A stretch of DNA of 64,000 bases from CALHVX01 sp964640725 (GTDB lineage: Bacteria; Pseudomonadota; Gammaproteobacteria; Pseudomonadales; Azotimanducaceae), in NCBI GenBank assembly GCA_964640725.1, contig CAZXIJ010000010.1:1-64000 (forward strand), in the 5' to 3' direction. Position 1 is the first letter of the stretch. Each line of letters starts with the position of its first letter. The notes beneath the pieces were generated by a model. The model was not told where the DNA came from. It saw only the letters and a program-made list of their open reading frames with translations, and ran no database searches. A program made the position numbers and the translations under genes. Below are positions 1 through 8,786 of this stretch, piece after piece.

Positions 1-139
1 CCTCTCTAGGCGTAGAGTTTAGGTGTTGCATCGATCAGTTGAATCCACAGTCGAATTGAGACTCTCCAGCCTCCATGTCCGATCGTCCGCTTTCTGGTTA
101 TCTGACAGTATCTGTTAGGTCAAATACCAACTGTTACAG
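1..139. other. Left-edge non-coding stretch
   Basis: No reading frame with coding character is visible between the window edge and the ychF stop codon. By eye it is clearly more AT-rich than the rest of the window. I see no convincing terminator hairpin, tRNA end or repeat in it. It may belong to the intergenic region downstream of ychF. Confidence 0.5.
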
Positions 140-1231
140 CTAGACGTTAAAGCGAAAGTGCACGACGTCGCCGTCCTGCATCACGTAGTCCTTGCCTTCC
201 AGGCGCCACTTGCCGGCATCCTTCGCGCCCTGTTCGCCCTTGCCGGCCAGGTAGTCGTCAAAGGCCACCACCTCTGCACGGATAAATCCTTTCTCGAAAT
301 CCGTGTGAATCACGCCGGCAGCCTGCGGCGCGGTGGCGCCGGTGGGCACGGTCCAGGCCCGCACTTCTTTGGGTCCCGCGGTGAAGTAGGACTGCAGGCC
401 GAGCAGCCGGTAGCCGGCGCGAATCACGCGGTTCAGCCCCGGCTCTTCGATCCCCAGCGCGTCCAGAAACTCGGCGCGCTCCTCGTCTTCGAGCTCAGAG
501 ACTTCCGCCTCGATCTTGTTGCAGATGGCGACGACCTGCGCGCCTTCTTTCTGCGCCAGCGCCTCGACCTGCGCCAGCCGCTCGTTGTTCTCGAAGCCGT
601 CCTCCGCCACGTTGGCGACATAGAGCACCGGCTTGGCGGTGATGAAGTGCAGCGGCTTGAGCAGCGCTTCCTGCTCCGGCGTAAAGGTCTGCGACCGCAG
701 CGGCTGATCGTTGCTCAGGTTATCGCGCACCTGCTCCAGCAGAGCCATAAGGACCTTGGCGTCCTTGTCTCCGGAGTTGGCAATGCGCCGGTTCCGGTCA
801 TGGGCCCGCTCCAGCGTGTCCAGATCTGCCAGAGCCAGCTCAGTGTTGATAATTTCTATGTCGTCCAGCGGCGAAACCTTTCCGGCCACATGCACGATGT
901 TTTCGTCTTCGAAGCAGCGCACCACGTGCGCAATGGCCTGGGTCTCGCGAATGTGCGCGAGAAACTGGTTGCCCAGCCCTTCCCCCTTGGAGGCGCCCTC
1001 GACCAGCCCGGCGATATCCACAAATTCCATGGTGGAAGGGATCACCTTCTGGGGCTGGGCAATCGCGGCCAAATCGTCCAGCCGGGGGTCCGGTACCGGC
1101 ACGATGCCCGTATTGGGCTCGATGGTGCAGAACGGAAAATTCTCGGCGTCGATGTTGGCTTTGGTCAGCGCGTTAAACAGGGTCGACTTGCCGACGTTGG
1201 GCAGCCCCACGATGCCGCAGTTGAATCCCAT
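140..1231 (-). CDS. ychF: Redox-regulated ATPase YchF (Obg-like P-loop ATPase)
   Basis: YchF is a universal TRAFAC P-loop NTPase that hydrolyses ATP rather than GTP, associates with ribosomes and has been linked to oxidative stress. The 363-residue product has the usual family length. It opens with a G1 loop (GLPNVGKST, residues 9-17), has the NKIE element that replaces the canonical NKxD (consistent with ATP preference), and ends in a TGS-type domain. It lies 2 nt downstream of pth on the same strand, the usual pth-ychF pairing, and is probably the last gene of the prs-rplY-pth-ychF transcript. The ATG at 1231 is unambiguous. Confidence 0.97.
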   Translation of the reverse strand: MGFNCGIVGLPNVGKSTLFNALTKANIDAENFPFCTIEPNTGIVPVPDPRLDDLAAIAQPQKVIPSTMEFVDIAGLVEGASKGEGLGNQFLAHIRETQAIAHVVRCFEDENIVHVAGKVSPLDDIEIINTELALADLDTLERAHDRNRRIANSGDKDAKVLMALLEQVRDNLSNDQPLRSQTFTPEQEALLKPLHFITAKPVLYVANVAEDGFENNERLAQVEALAQKEGAQVVAICNKIEAEVSELEDEERAEFLDALGIEEPGLNRVIRAGYRLLGLQSYFTAGPKEVRAWTVPTGATAPQAAGVIHTDFEKGFIRAEVVAFDDYLAGKGEQGAKDAGKWRLEGKDYVMQDGDVVHFRFNV

Positions 1232-1233
1232 GG

Positions 1234-1821
1234 TTACTCCTTTGGCGCGTGCAGCGCGTTCATGGCGTTCTGGTGCTCGCCGGCCAGCAGGTCGGCGAGT
1301 ACCGGTTCCGGCAAATCGATGGCCGCCTCGATGGCTTCCCGCTCCGCCTGCGGCGGCCGCTGGCTGGTTAGCCAGGCGGTGACCTTGGACTTGTGCCCGG
1401 GGTGACCGACGCCGATACGCAGTCGATGGAAGCCTTTGTTGTTGCCCAGATGCGACACGATGCTGCGAATGCCGTTGTGGCCGTTATCGCTGCCGCCGGT
1501 GCGGAGCCGGACCTGACCCGGCTCGAAGGCCATCTCGTCGTAGGCGACCAGCAGCTGATGCGGCTCGATCTTGTAGAAGCGGCACAGGGCACCGACGGCC
1601 TGGCCGCTGTCGTTCATGTACGTCGTGGGAACCAGCAACCGAACCTGCGTGCCGGCAATCCAGCCGCGCCCGATGCGCGCCTTGAACTTCGTTTCGAGGT
1701 TCAGCGGCACCCGATAGCGCTCGGCCAGCGCCTCGACCCACCAGGTGCCCACGTTGTGGCGCGTATCGGCATATTCGGGGCCAGGATTGCCCAGCCCCGC
1801 GATCACCGCAATGCTCGCCAC
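1234..1821 (-). CDS. pth: Peptidyl-tRNA hydrolase
   Basis: Pth cleaves the ester bond of peptidyl-tRNAs dropped from stalled ribosomes and so recycles tRNA. The 195-residue protein shows the N-terminal GLGNPG signature, the catalytic His in TRHNVG (His22 by this start), the Asn of TYMNDSGQ, and the downstream GGxxGHNG-type loop (GGSDNGHNGIRS). The start is GTG at 1821, 11 nt after the rplY stop; no ATG fits. It sits between rplY and ychF, the common gammaproteobacterial order. Confidence 0.97.
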   Translation of the reverse strand: MASIAVIAGLGNPGPEYADTRHNVGTWWVEALAERYRVPLNLETKFKARIGRGWIAGTQVRLLVPTTYMNDSGQAVGALCRFYKIEPHQLLVAYDEMAFEPGQVRLRTGGSDNGHNGIRSIVSHLGNNKGFHRLRIGVGHPGHKSKVTAWLTSQRPPQAEREAIEAAIDLPEPVLADLLAGEHQNAMNALHAPKE

Positions 1822-1832
1822 GGCCGCGGCCG

Positions 1833-2504
1833 TTAGCCGTCGTCGCTGTCGCCTTCGGCTGTTTCGCCGTCGGCATCGTCAGCCGCGTCTTCGGCTTCGT
1901 CTTCAGCTTCGCCGCCGCCCCGGGGCGCCTGCACACCGGCAACGGTCAAATCGTGATCTTCGCCGTAGCTCAGCTCGACCAGAGTGACGCCTTCCGGCAG
2001 CACGATGTCGGACAGGTGGACGTTGTCGCCAACATCAACCTCGGTCATGTCGACTTCCAGGTACTCCGGCAGGTTGCGCGGCAGCGCGCTGATCATCACT
2101 TCTGTCAGCGTGTGGTTGATGATGCCGCCATTCAGCCGGGCGCCGACACACTTGTCTTCGCCGCTAAAGTGCAGGGGCACGCTCATTTGCAGCAGCTGGC
2201 CTGCCGTGACCCGCAGGAAGTCGATATGCGTCACCATGTTGCTCGCCGGGTTGCGCTGGACATCCCGCACGATGGTGCGAATAGACTCTTTCCCGCCAAT
2301 GGACAGGTGCACGATCTGCGAAGCAAAAGCCTCGTTCTCCATCGCCTTGACCAATTCGTTCACGCGCACGGAGACGTTCTCCGGCTGGTCTTCGCCACCG
2401 TAAACGATACCGGGCACCAGTTTGCCGTCCCGACGCAGGCGGCGGCTCGCACCTTTCCCAACGTCTGAACGTGGCTCTGCAGCCAGTTCGATTTGCTGTG
2501 ACAT
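1833..2504 (-). CDS. rplY: 50S ribosomal protein L25, long CTC form
   Basis: L25 binds 5S rRNA in the central protuberance. At 223 residues this is the long TL5/CTC form: an N-terminal L25 domain (about residues 1-95) followed by the beta-rich CTC domain, then a strongly acidic Glu/Asp/Ala tail of about 30 residues. E. coli has only the short 94-residue form. A clear AAGGAGA-type Shine-Dalgarno precedes the ATG at 2504. The gene follows prs after a spacer with two strong hairpins and precedes pth by 11 nt. Confidence 0.96.
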   Translation of the reverse strand: MSQQIELAAEPRSDVGKGASRRLRRDGKLVPGIVYGGEDQPENVSVRVNELVKAMENEAFASQIVHLSIGGKESIRTIVRDVQRNPASNMVTHIDFLRVTAGQLLQMSVPLHFSGEDKCVGARLNGGIINHTLTEVMISALPRNLPEYLEVDMTEVDVGDNVHLSDIVLPEGVTLVELSYGEDHDLTVAGVQAPRGGGEAEDEAEDAADDADGETAEGDSDDG

Positions 2505-2530
2505 TGCTGTCTCCTTGCAGTTGCTGTGAA

Positions 2531-2589
2531 GCGCCGCAGCGTTGGTGCTGCGGCGCAGGTTCCCGGGGCGTCGCGACCTACGCTCCGGG
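2531..2589 (-). promoter_or_regulatory. Two tandem hairpins in the prs-rplY spacer
   Basis: The spacer holds a perfect 10-bp stem (2531-2540 with 2547-2556, loop GTTGGT) and a second stem of 9 bp with one wobble pair (2562-2570 with 2581-2589, 10-nt loop). On the minus strand neither is followed by a long T run, so they look less like classical terminators than processing, stability or attenuation elements between two co-directional genes of different demand. Function is inferred only from structure. Confidence 0.45.
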
Positions 2590-2609
2590 GTTTCGCCAGC
2601 GCGCCGTTC

Positions 2610-3554
2610 CTAGCGGAACATCGCGCTGATGGATTCTTCGTTGCTGACCCGGCGGATGGCCTCGGCCAGCACCCGATCAAGGCTGAGCTGACCGATCCGC
2701 TCGCAGGCCTCCGCCTTGGCGTTGAGCGGTATGGTATCGGTCACCCAGAGCTGATCGATCTGCGAGTTGCTGATGCGATCCAGAGCGGCGCCTGACAGGA
2801 CCGGATGGGTGGTGTAAGAGACCACGCCAATGGCACCGGAACTCTTGAGGTGGTCGGCCGCGGCGCAAAGCGTGCCCGCGGTGTCGACCATGTCGTCCAC
2901 AAGAATGCAGGTCTTGCCCTCGACGTCGCCGATCACGCTCATGACTTCGGATACATTCGCCTGCGGGCGACGCTTGTCGATGATGGCCAGATCCAGGTCG
3001 TTGAGCTGCTTGGCGATCGCCCGAGCCCGCACCACGCCGCCGACGTCCGGGCTGACCACAATCGGGTTGTCGTAGTTTTGCGTCAGCGCGTGGTCGACCA
3101 GTACCGGCGAGCCGTAGACGTTGTCCACGGGCATGTTAAAAAAGCCCTGAATCTGGTCGGCGTGCAGATCGACAGTCAGGATCCGATCAATGCCGACACT
3201 GCCCATCATATCGGCGACCACCTTGGCGCTGATGGGCACTCGCGCGGAGCGGGGCCGTCGGTCCTGCCGGGCGTATCCGAAATAGGGAACGACAGCAGTG
3301 ATGCGCTGCGCGGACGCACGACGAACGGCGTCCGCCATGATCATGAGTTCCATGACGTTGTCGTTGGTCGGCGCGCAGGTCGACTGAATGATGAAGACGT
3401 CCTGGCCGCGCACGTTCTCGTGGATTTCGCAGCTGATTTCGCCGTCACTGAAACTGCCGACATCAGCGCGCCCGAGATCCATGCGCAGTTCGTGCACCAC
3501 GCGGCGGGCCAGCGCCTCGTTGGAGCTGCCGCTGAAGATCATGAGGTTGGCCAC
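2610..3554 (-). CDS. prs: Ribose-phosphate pyrophosphokinase
   Basis: Prs transfers pyrophosphate from ATP to ribose-5-phosphate to make PRPP for nucleotide, His, Trp and NAD synthesis. The 314-residue protein has the normal length, the VDLHADQIQGFF signature around residues 128-139 and the PRPP-binding loop DDMVDTAGTL at about 220-229. It starts with ATG at 3554. A tRNA-Gln gene lies upstream on the same strand and rplY follows, the gammaproteobacterial arrangement. Confidence 0.98.
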   Translation of the reverse strand: MANLMIFSGSSNEALARRVVHELRMDLGRADVGSFSDGEISCEIHENVRGQDVFIIQSTCAPTNDNVMELMIMADAVRRASAQRITAVVPYFGYARQDRRPRSARVPISAKVVADMMGSVGIDRILTVDLHADQIQGFFNMPVDNVYGSPVLVDHALTQNYDNPIVVSPDVGGVVRARAIAKQLNDLDLAIIDKRRPQANVSEVMSVIGDVEGKTCILVDDMVDTAGTLCAAADHLKSSGAIGVVSYTTHPVLSGAALDRISNSQIDQLWVTDTIPLNAKAEACERIGQLSLDRVLAEAIRRVSNEESISAMFR

Positions 3555-3689
3555 TGAAGGTCTCCCGGGGCTGCCATCAGCGACCCGTGCCGCAGACCGA
3601 TCGCAGACGATCCGGGCGGCGCAGGAGCAGAGGCTGGTCTGGTGTGCAGTCGTCGTCGCCGGTTCGGTCGCCGGTCTTCGAATCGAGAA

Positions 3690-3764
3690 TGGCTGGGGTG
3701 GCAGGATTCGAACCTGCGAATGCCGGGATCAAAACCCGGTGCCTTACCACTTGGCGACACCCCA
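3690..3764 (-). tRNA. tRNA-Gln(TTG)
   Basis: Read on the minus strand this is a complete 75-nt cloverleaf with CCA encoded (3690-3692) and discriminator G (3693). The acceptor stem starts TGGGGTG and closes with CACCCCA. The anticodon stem CCGGG/CCCGG holds the loop TTTTGAT, giving anticodon TTG, which reads CAA. The T arm contains GGTTCGAATCC. The sequence closely resembles E. coli tRNA-Gln as I remember it. It lies upstream of prs, as in many gammaproteobacteria. Confidence 0.97.
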
Positions 3765-3920
3765 ACATGGGTCAGAGAATTCGCTGCCTTCTCAGCATGC
3801 CAGCACCCCGAACCCGGCGCGACGGACACTCTGAACAAGGTAAAACTGCTGCGATTTCAGCGACCTGATACCCGCCCGGTCAAAAGCGGGGCGCTATTGT
3901 GCGTTCGGGTCTGGGGGCTG

Positions 3921-4466
3921 TCAAACACCCCAGCGCGTCAATGCGATCCGCAGCTCGAAGCGGCCGTCCCGAGCGTCGATCAGCCCCGGTAAGGGCGTGC
4001 CCCCGGAGTCTTCAAAGCGGTAGCGCGGGTAGGACAAGGTCCAGCCGGCCTGCTCGAAGCGCCGCAGCAGGCCGTCGGGGTCCTGTTCGATGATTGCGGA
4101 ACGGGGGCCTGGGGCAATCTGCCCCCGCACCCAGTAGCTCAACATGCCTATGGGAAAGGACCAGCCCAGCTGCTGTGCCATGACGGCCTCTACCGGGCCA
4201 CTGGCCAGCACCGCGCCGCGCCCGTCCAGGAGCGTGAGCTGCTGGTCGTCGCCGGTCAGCCGGCGGCGCCCCTGCCCGAAGGGGCCCCAGAGCTCCAAAT
4301 CATAGCCCGCGCCCCGCTGGAGCCAGCGAAATCGGGCGCTGACCGGTTGGCCGCCGCCGCGGATCGAGAATTTGCCGCTGACATCAAAATCGGCCACGGT
4401 CACCGGCGGCGGCGCCGGCGTTGACGCGCAGCCAGCGAGCCCCAGAGCGGCCCACAGGGCCAGCAA
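3921..4466 (-). CDS. lolB: Outer-membrane lipoprotein receptor LolB
   Basis: LolB receives lipoproteins from periplasmic LolA and inserts them into the outer membrane. The product has a lipobox LAGC near its N terminus, then a beta-rich domain with family-typical phrases (FDVSGKFSI, LWGPFGQG). The annotated start is TTG at 4466, giving a 181-residue precursor with a very short, uncharged signal. A CTG at 4496 in the same frame would add MRAGSRSAARL and supply a basic n-region, so the true start may be there. It is divergent from hemA. The expected downstream neighbour ispE is missing. Confidence 0.9.
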   Translation of the reverse strand: MLALWAALGLAGCASTPAPPPVTVADFDVSGKFSIRGGGQPVSARFRWLQRGAGYDLELWGPFGQGRRRLTGDDQQLTLLDGRGAVLASGPVEAVMAQQLGWSFPIGMLSYWVRGQIAPGPRSAIIEQDPDGLLRRFEQAGWTLSYPRYRFEDSGGTPLPGLIDARDGRFELRIALTRWGV

Positions 4467-4644
4467 CCGGGCGGCCGATCGGCTGCCCGCCCGCAGTTCA
4501 CAAAAAAATCTGCAAAAATAAGGAGTTAGAGCTGTGATCGATCGCTCACGGGCCGCTGTGGATTTGCTATTATGGCATGTGGCCGGGCGCCCTCTGCGCC
4601 GGCCTACCCGAAACCCAAGTCACGGAACCCGCTGCAGCAAGCTC

Positions 4645-5895
4645 ATGGCCGTCCTCGCCTACGGATTGAACCATCAGACCGCGCCCATCGACTTGCGCGA
4701 ACGCGTGGCGTTCCCGGAAGGACAGCTGGCGGAGTCCCTGCATCGATTGCGGACCACACTGCCGGCGGTCTCCGAGGTTGCCATCCTGTCGACCTGCAAC
4801 CGCACCGAGCTGTACTGCGCGACCGAGGTCGGCAACGACCAGATCACTCAGTGGCTGGCTCGGGAGCGACAGATCGCCGAAGCGGATCTGCGCAGCATCA
4901 CCTACCAGCACTGGGACCAGGATGCCGCCAGACACCTGATTCGGGTCGCGTCCGGCCTGGATTCTCAGGTTCTTGGGGAACCGCAGATTCTGGGCCAGAT
5001 GAAGACCGCCGTGCAGACTGCCCGGGACGCCGGCACCCTTGGCCCGGAGCTCACCCTGCTCACCGACGTCGGCTTCAACACCGCCAAGCAGGTTCGCAGC
5101 GATACCGAAATCGGCCGCAACCCGGTATCTGTCGCCTTCACCGCAGTGCGTCTGGCACAGCAGATTTTTACCGACCTGGGCAAACAGAAGGCCCTGTTGC
5201 TCGGCGCAGGCGACACCATCGCCAAGGTGGCCGAACACCTGTCGGAAGCGGGCATCGGCGGTCTGGCGATTGCTAACCGTACCCTGGAGAACGCCGAGTC
5301 GCTGGCTGCGCGCTTTGCCGCCGAGGCCATGCAGCTCACCGACATCGCCGGGCGCCTGGCTGATTTCGACATCGTCATCGGCTCTACCGGCAGTTCCCTG
5401 CCCATCCTGGGCAAGGGCACCGTCGAGGCTGCCATCAAGGCCAGACGGCGCAAGCCGATCTTCATGGTCGACATCGCGGTGCCTCGGGATATCGAGCCGG
5501 AAGTGGGCGATCTGCCCGACGTGTACCTGTACGGGATCGACGACCTGACCGCGGTGATCGACGCCTCGACCCGCAGCCGCCAGGTCGCGGCCGCAGCAGC
5601 GGAGGAGCTGGTCGATGCCGGCGCCAACCGCTATCTCAGCGAGCGCCGGGTGCAGCTGGACCGCTCTCTACTTTCGGCCCTGCGCGGCAAGGCCGAAGAC
5701 ACGCGCCAGCGAGAACTGGAAAAGGCGCTGCGTGCCATCGCTCAGGGGCAACCGCCGGAGGCGGTGCTGGAGCAGTTTTCCAAAGCGCTCAGCAACAAGC
5801 TGATGCACGCACCTACGAGCGGCCTGCGCACCGCCAGCGCAGAGGGCCGCACGGACCTGATAGACTGGCTCAAGCAGCTGTACAGGCTCGACTGA
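4645..5895 (+). CDS. hemA: Glutamyl-tRNA reductase
   Basis: HemA reduces glutamyl-tRNA(Glu) to glutamate-1-semialdehyde with NADPH, the first committed C5-pathway step to haem. I start it at the ATG of MAVLAYGLNHQTAP (4645), which matches family N termini; the open frame runs 37 codons further upstream without similarity. The 416-residue product has the catalytic Cys in STCNRTELY (about residue 50), the GEPQILGQ signature, a Rossmann nucleotide site (LLGAGDT) and a C-terminal dimerisation helix. A TATTAT box at 4568 could be its -10 element. It heads hemA-prfA-prmC-moeB. Confidence 0.97.
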   Translation: MAVLAYGLNHQTAPIDLRERVAFPEGQLAESLHRLRTTLPAVSEVAILSTCNRTELYCATEVGNDQITQWLARERQIAEADLRSITYQHWDQDAARHLIRVASGLDSQVLGEPQILGQMKTAVQTARDAGTLGPELTLLTDVGFNTAKQVRSDTEIGRNPVSVAFTAVRLAQQIFTDLGKQKALLLGAGDTIAKVAEHLSEAGIGGLAIANRTLENAESLAARFAAEAMQLTDIAGRLADFDIVIGSTGSSLPILGKGTVEAAIKARRRKPIFMVDIAVPRDIEPEVGDLPDVYLYGIDDLTAVIDASTRSRQVAAAAAEELVDAGANRYLSERRVQLDRSLLSALRGKAEDTRQRELEKALRAIAQGQPPEAVLEQFSKALSNKLMHAPTSGLRTASAEGRTDLIDWLKQLYRLD

Positions 5896-5985
5896 GCACA
5901 CCCTGCGCGCCGACGCGCTGCGCTGCCAAAACAGGCCGTCGAAGCAGGCCACCCGAAGCATCCAACGAACACGCCAACTGCCACC

Positions 5986-7092
5986 ATGTCGCTTTCCGCC
6001 TCTATGATGACCAAGCTGTCATCTCTGTCAGACCGTTTCGAAGAGGTCGGACACCTGTTGTCAGACCCGGAGGTGATGGCCAACAGAGACCAGTTCACCG
6101 CGCTGTCCCGAGAGTTCTCAGAGCTCGAACCGGTGATCAAGTGCTTTGAAGAAAACCAGACGCTCGCAGCAGAAATCGAGGCCGGACGACAGCTGCTGGA
6201 CGACGACGACCCGGAAATGCGGGAGCTGGCAGCCGAAGACGTCAAGGCGCTGCAACTGCAACTTGATACCGCCGGCGCCAATCTGCAGCGCCTGCTGCTG
6301 CCGAAGGACCCGAACGACGGGGCCAACGTTTTTCTCGAGATTCGCGCCGGCACCGGCGGCGACGAGGCAGCGATTTTCTGCGGCGATCTGTTTCGCATGT
6401 ACAGCAAATTCGCCGAAACCAAAGGCTGGCGCATCGAGGTCCTGAGCGAACGGCCCGGCGATCACGGCGGCTACAAGGAAGTCATCTCGCGCATTGAAGG
6501 TCGCGCCGTGTACAGCCAACTCAAGTTCGAGTCCGGTGCGCACCGCGTGCAGCGGGTACCGGAAACCGAGTCCCAGGGGCGCATACACACCTCGGCATGC
6601 ACGGTCGCAATTCTGCCGGAAGCCGACGACATCGAAGCGATCGAGATCAACAAGGCCGACCTCCGGGTCGACACCTACCGCGCCTCTGGCGCTGGCGGCC
6701 AGCACGTCAACAAAACCGACTCAGCAGTGCGGCTCACGCACCTGCCGACCGGCGTCGTCGTGGAGTGCCAGGACGAAAGGTCTCAGCACAAGAACAGGGC
6801 GCGCGCGATGGCGTTGCTGCAGGCCAGGCTCATGGACCAGGCCCAGGCCGATCAGGCCTCCGAGGTCGCCGAGAACCGGCGCAGCCTGGTCGGGTCCGGA
6901 GATCGCTCGGAACGGATTCGCACCTACAACTTTCCCCAGGGACGAGTCACCGATCACCGCATCAACCTGACTCTGTACAAGCTGGACGAAATTATCGAGG
7001 GCGCCCTGGGCAGCGTGATCGATCCGCTGATCGCCGAGCACCAGGCGGACCTGCTCAAGGGGCTGGGCGACGGCGATGAGCACGCCGCCTGA
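5986..7092 (+). CDS. prfA: Peptide chain release factor 1
   Basis: RF1 recognises UAA and UAG and triggers peptide release. The 368-residue protein carries the catalytic GGQ in ASGAGGQHVNKTDSA (about residues 230-244), whose Gln is the target of the PrmC methylase encoded next, and the RAGTGGDEA stretch of domain 2. The start at 5986 adds a few residues relative to E. coli RF1; Met7 or Met8 are alternatives. It lies 90 nt after hemA and overlaps prmC by 17 nt, so co-translation is likely. Confidence 0.97.
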   Translation: MSLSASMMTKLSSLSDRFEEVGHLLSDPEVMANRDQFTALSREFSELEPVIKCFEENQTLAAEIEAGRQLLDDDDPEMRELAAEDVKALQLQLDTAGANLQRLLLPKDPNDGANVFLEIRAGTGGDEAAIFCGDLFRMYSKFAETKGWRIEVLSERPGDHGGYKEVISRIEGRAVYSQLKFESGAHRVQRVPETESQGRIHTSACTVAILPEADDIEAIEINKADLRVDTYRASGAGGQHVNKTDSAVRLTHLPTGVVVECQDERSQHKNRARAMALLQARLMDQAQADQASEVAENRRSLVGSGDRSERIRTYNFPQGRVTDHRINLTLYKLDEIIEGALGSVIDPLIAEHQADLLKGLGDGDEHAA

Positions 7093-7948
7093 GCCGGCAA
7101 CCCGGCCCGGGCTGCCGGCGCACTTTGACGAGTGGCTGCGAAGCGGCGATGCGCAGGACACAAGCACGCGCGAAGCGCTGCTGCGCCACCACACCGGCGC
7201 CAGCCGTGCAGACCTGATCTGCAGGCCAGAGACTCCGCTGTCCCCAGCGCTGGCGCAAACACTGACCCGCGAGTTCGCGCGTTATCAGCAGGGCGAGCCG
7301 CTGAGCTACATCATCGGCCGGCAGGCTTTTCACGAGATCGAACTTCAGGTCGACGCTCGGGCCCTGGCCCCGCGACCGGAAACGGAGTTGCTGGTCGATG
7401 CCGCGCACGCTGCGCTGCGCGAGCGCTTCGCCGCTACGGCGGATCGACCCTTGGCCGTCGCCGACCTGGGCACGGGCAGCGGTGCCATCGCCCTCGCGGT
7501 CTGGGCCAGCTGGCCAGACCGGGACGCGCTCACGATCACTGCCACCGACAACAACCCGCAGGCCCTGGCGCTGGCCCAGAGCAACGCCACGGCGCTCGGC
7601 GCCGCAGTGCGCTTTGCCTGCGGGTCCTGGTTTGAGCCGTTGGCACAAGCGCGATTTCACCTGTTGCTCAGCAACCCGCCGTACCTTGCAGCATCGGATC
7701 CACACCTGCCGCAGCTGATCGCCGAGCCCCAGGATGCCCTGGTCGCGGGCGCTGGCGGTTTGGCTGATCTGCAGCATCTCGCCGGGCTGGCCCCCACACA
7801 CCTGTACCCGGGCGGTTGGCTGATCGTCGAGCACGGCGCTGAGCAAGGCCTCGCCGTGCGCGAGCTGTTCGCGGCCGCCGGCTTTCGCCAGATAGAAACG
7901 CTGAAGGACTACGCAGGCCACGAGCGGCTGACCCGGGGACAGCAATGA
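7076..7948 (+). CDS. prmC: Release factor glutamine N5-methyltransferase PrmC (HemK)
   Basis: PrmC methylates the Gln of the GGQ motif in RF1 and RF2 using S-adenosylmethionine. The 290-residue product has an N-terminal helical domain, the SAM-binding DLGTGSGAIAL motif (about residues 133-143), and the catalytic NPPY (in LLLSNPPYLA, about 197-206) that binds the target Gln. Start ATG at 7076 lies inside the end of prfA and the stop overlaps the moeB start by 4 nt (ATGA), indicating a tightly coupled operon. Confidence 0.97.
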   Translation: MSTPPEPATRPGLPAHFDEWLRSGDAQDTSTREALLRHHTGASRADLICRPETPLSPALAQTLTREFARYQQGEPLSYIIGRQAFHEIELQVDARALAPRPETELLVDAAHAALRERFAATADRPLAVADLGTGSGAIALAVWASWPDRDALTITATDNNPQALALAQSNATALGAAVRFACGSWFEPLAQARFHLLLSNPPYLAASDPHLPQLIAEPQDALVAGAGGLADLQHLAGLAPTHLYPGGWLIVEHGAEQGLAVRELFAAAGFRQIETLKDYAGHERLTRGQQ

Positions 7949-8712
7949 GCGAACTGAACGACAACGAACTGCTGCGCTACAGCCGGCAGCTCATGCTGCC
8001 GGAGCTGGACATCGCCGGGCAGGAGCAGCTCAAGGACAGCCACTGCGTCATCATGGGCCTGGGCGGGCTCGGCTCGCCCCTGGCCCTGTACCTGGCCGCC
8101 ACAGGCCTCGGCCGGCTGACCCTGGTTGATCCGGACACTGTCGAGCTGAGCAACCTGCAGCGTCAGATTGTCCATCAGCAAAGCAGCATCGGGATGTCCA
8201 AGACCGACTCGGCGGCGCGCACCCTTGGCGCCCTGCGCAGCGATCTGGACCTGACGCTGGTGCCGCGCGCGCTTGCAGACGATGCCATGACGGCCTGCTT
8301 TGCCGGTGCCGATGTGGTTGCCGACGGTACTGACCGCTTTGCCAGCCGCTTCGCCATCAACCGCGCGTGCTGGCGAACCGGTACGCCGCTGGTCTCTGGC
8401 GCCGCGATTCGCTGGTCGGGCCAGGTTGCCGTGTTTGATCCCAGGGTTCCGGGTTCGCCCTGTTACCAGTGCCTGCATCCGGACACCGAAGCCCTTGCCG
8501 CGGTCGAGGAGAACTGCGCCGAAAACGGCGTGATCGCGCCCCTGGTCGGAGTCATCGGCGCTCTGCAGGCGATGGAGGTGGTTCGCCTGCTCACCGACAT
8601 TGGCCCTGGCGCCACGGGCGACGTGGTGCACTACGACGGCAAGTACGGCGAGTGGCGCACGCTCAAGCTCCCACGCAATCCGGCCTGCCCAGTGTGCGGC
8701 GACCCGCCCTGA
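7945..8712 (+). CDS. moeB: MoeB/ThiF-family adenylyltransferase, probably molybdopterin-synthase adenylyltransferase
   Basis: MoeB activates the C-terminal Gly of MoaD with ATP for sulfur loading in molybdopterin synthesis. The 255-residue protein begins with RYSRQLMLPE, has the glycine-rich ATP loop GLGGLGSPLALYLA (about residues 37-50), the NLQRQI helix, and two zinc Cys pairs (CYQC and CPVC). ThiF and HesA proteins share these features; the hemA-prfA-prmC-moeB position favours MoeB. It overlaps prmC by 4 nt. There is no rhodanese extension. Confidence 0.88.
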   Translation: MSELNDNELLRYSRQLMLPELDIAGQEQLKDSHCVIMGLGGLGSPLALYLAATGLGRLTLVDPDTVELSNLQRQIVHQQSSIGMSKTDSAARTLGALRSDLDLTLVPRALADDAMTACFAGADVVADGTDRFASRFAINRACWRTGTPLVSGAAIRWSGQVAVFDPRVPGSPCYQCLHPDTEALAAVEENCAENGVIAPLVGVIGALQAMEVVRLLTDIGPGATGDVVHYDGKYGEWRTLKLPRNPACPVCGDPP

Positions 8713-8786
8713 CCGAGCCCCCGCACGGGCCTTTTGCGCAGGCTGGCAGCGCTGGCTACCATGACGGGCAAACCAGGAATCCCCGC

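Noticed and set aside
1..139. Possible integration or attachment site at the AT-rich left edge
   Set aside because: No direct repeat, tRNA 3' end or integrase is visible, and too little flanking sequence is available.
158..1405. 415-codon plus-strand frame antisense to ychF and pth
   Set aside because: It runs across two certain minus-strand genes and its product has no family character; it is a high-GC shadow frame.
4534..4644. 37-codon N-terminal extension of hemA
   Set aside because: Glutamyl-tRNA reductases begin at MxxLAYGLNHxxAP; the extension covers the likely promoter.
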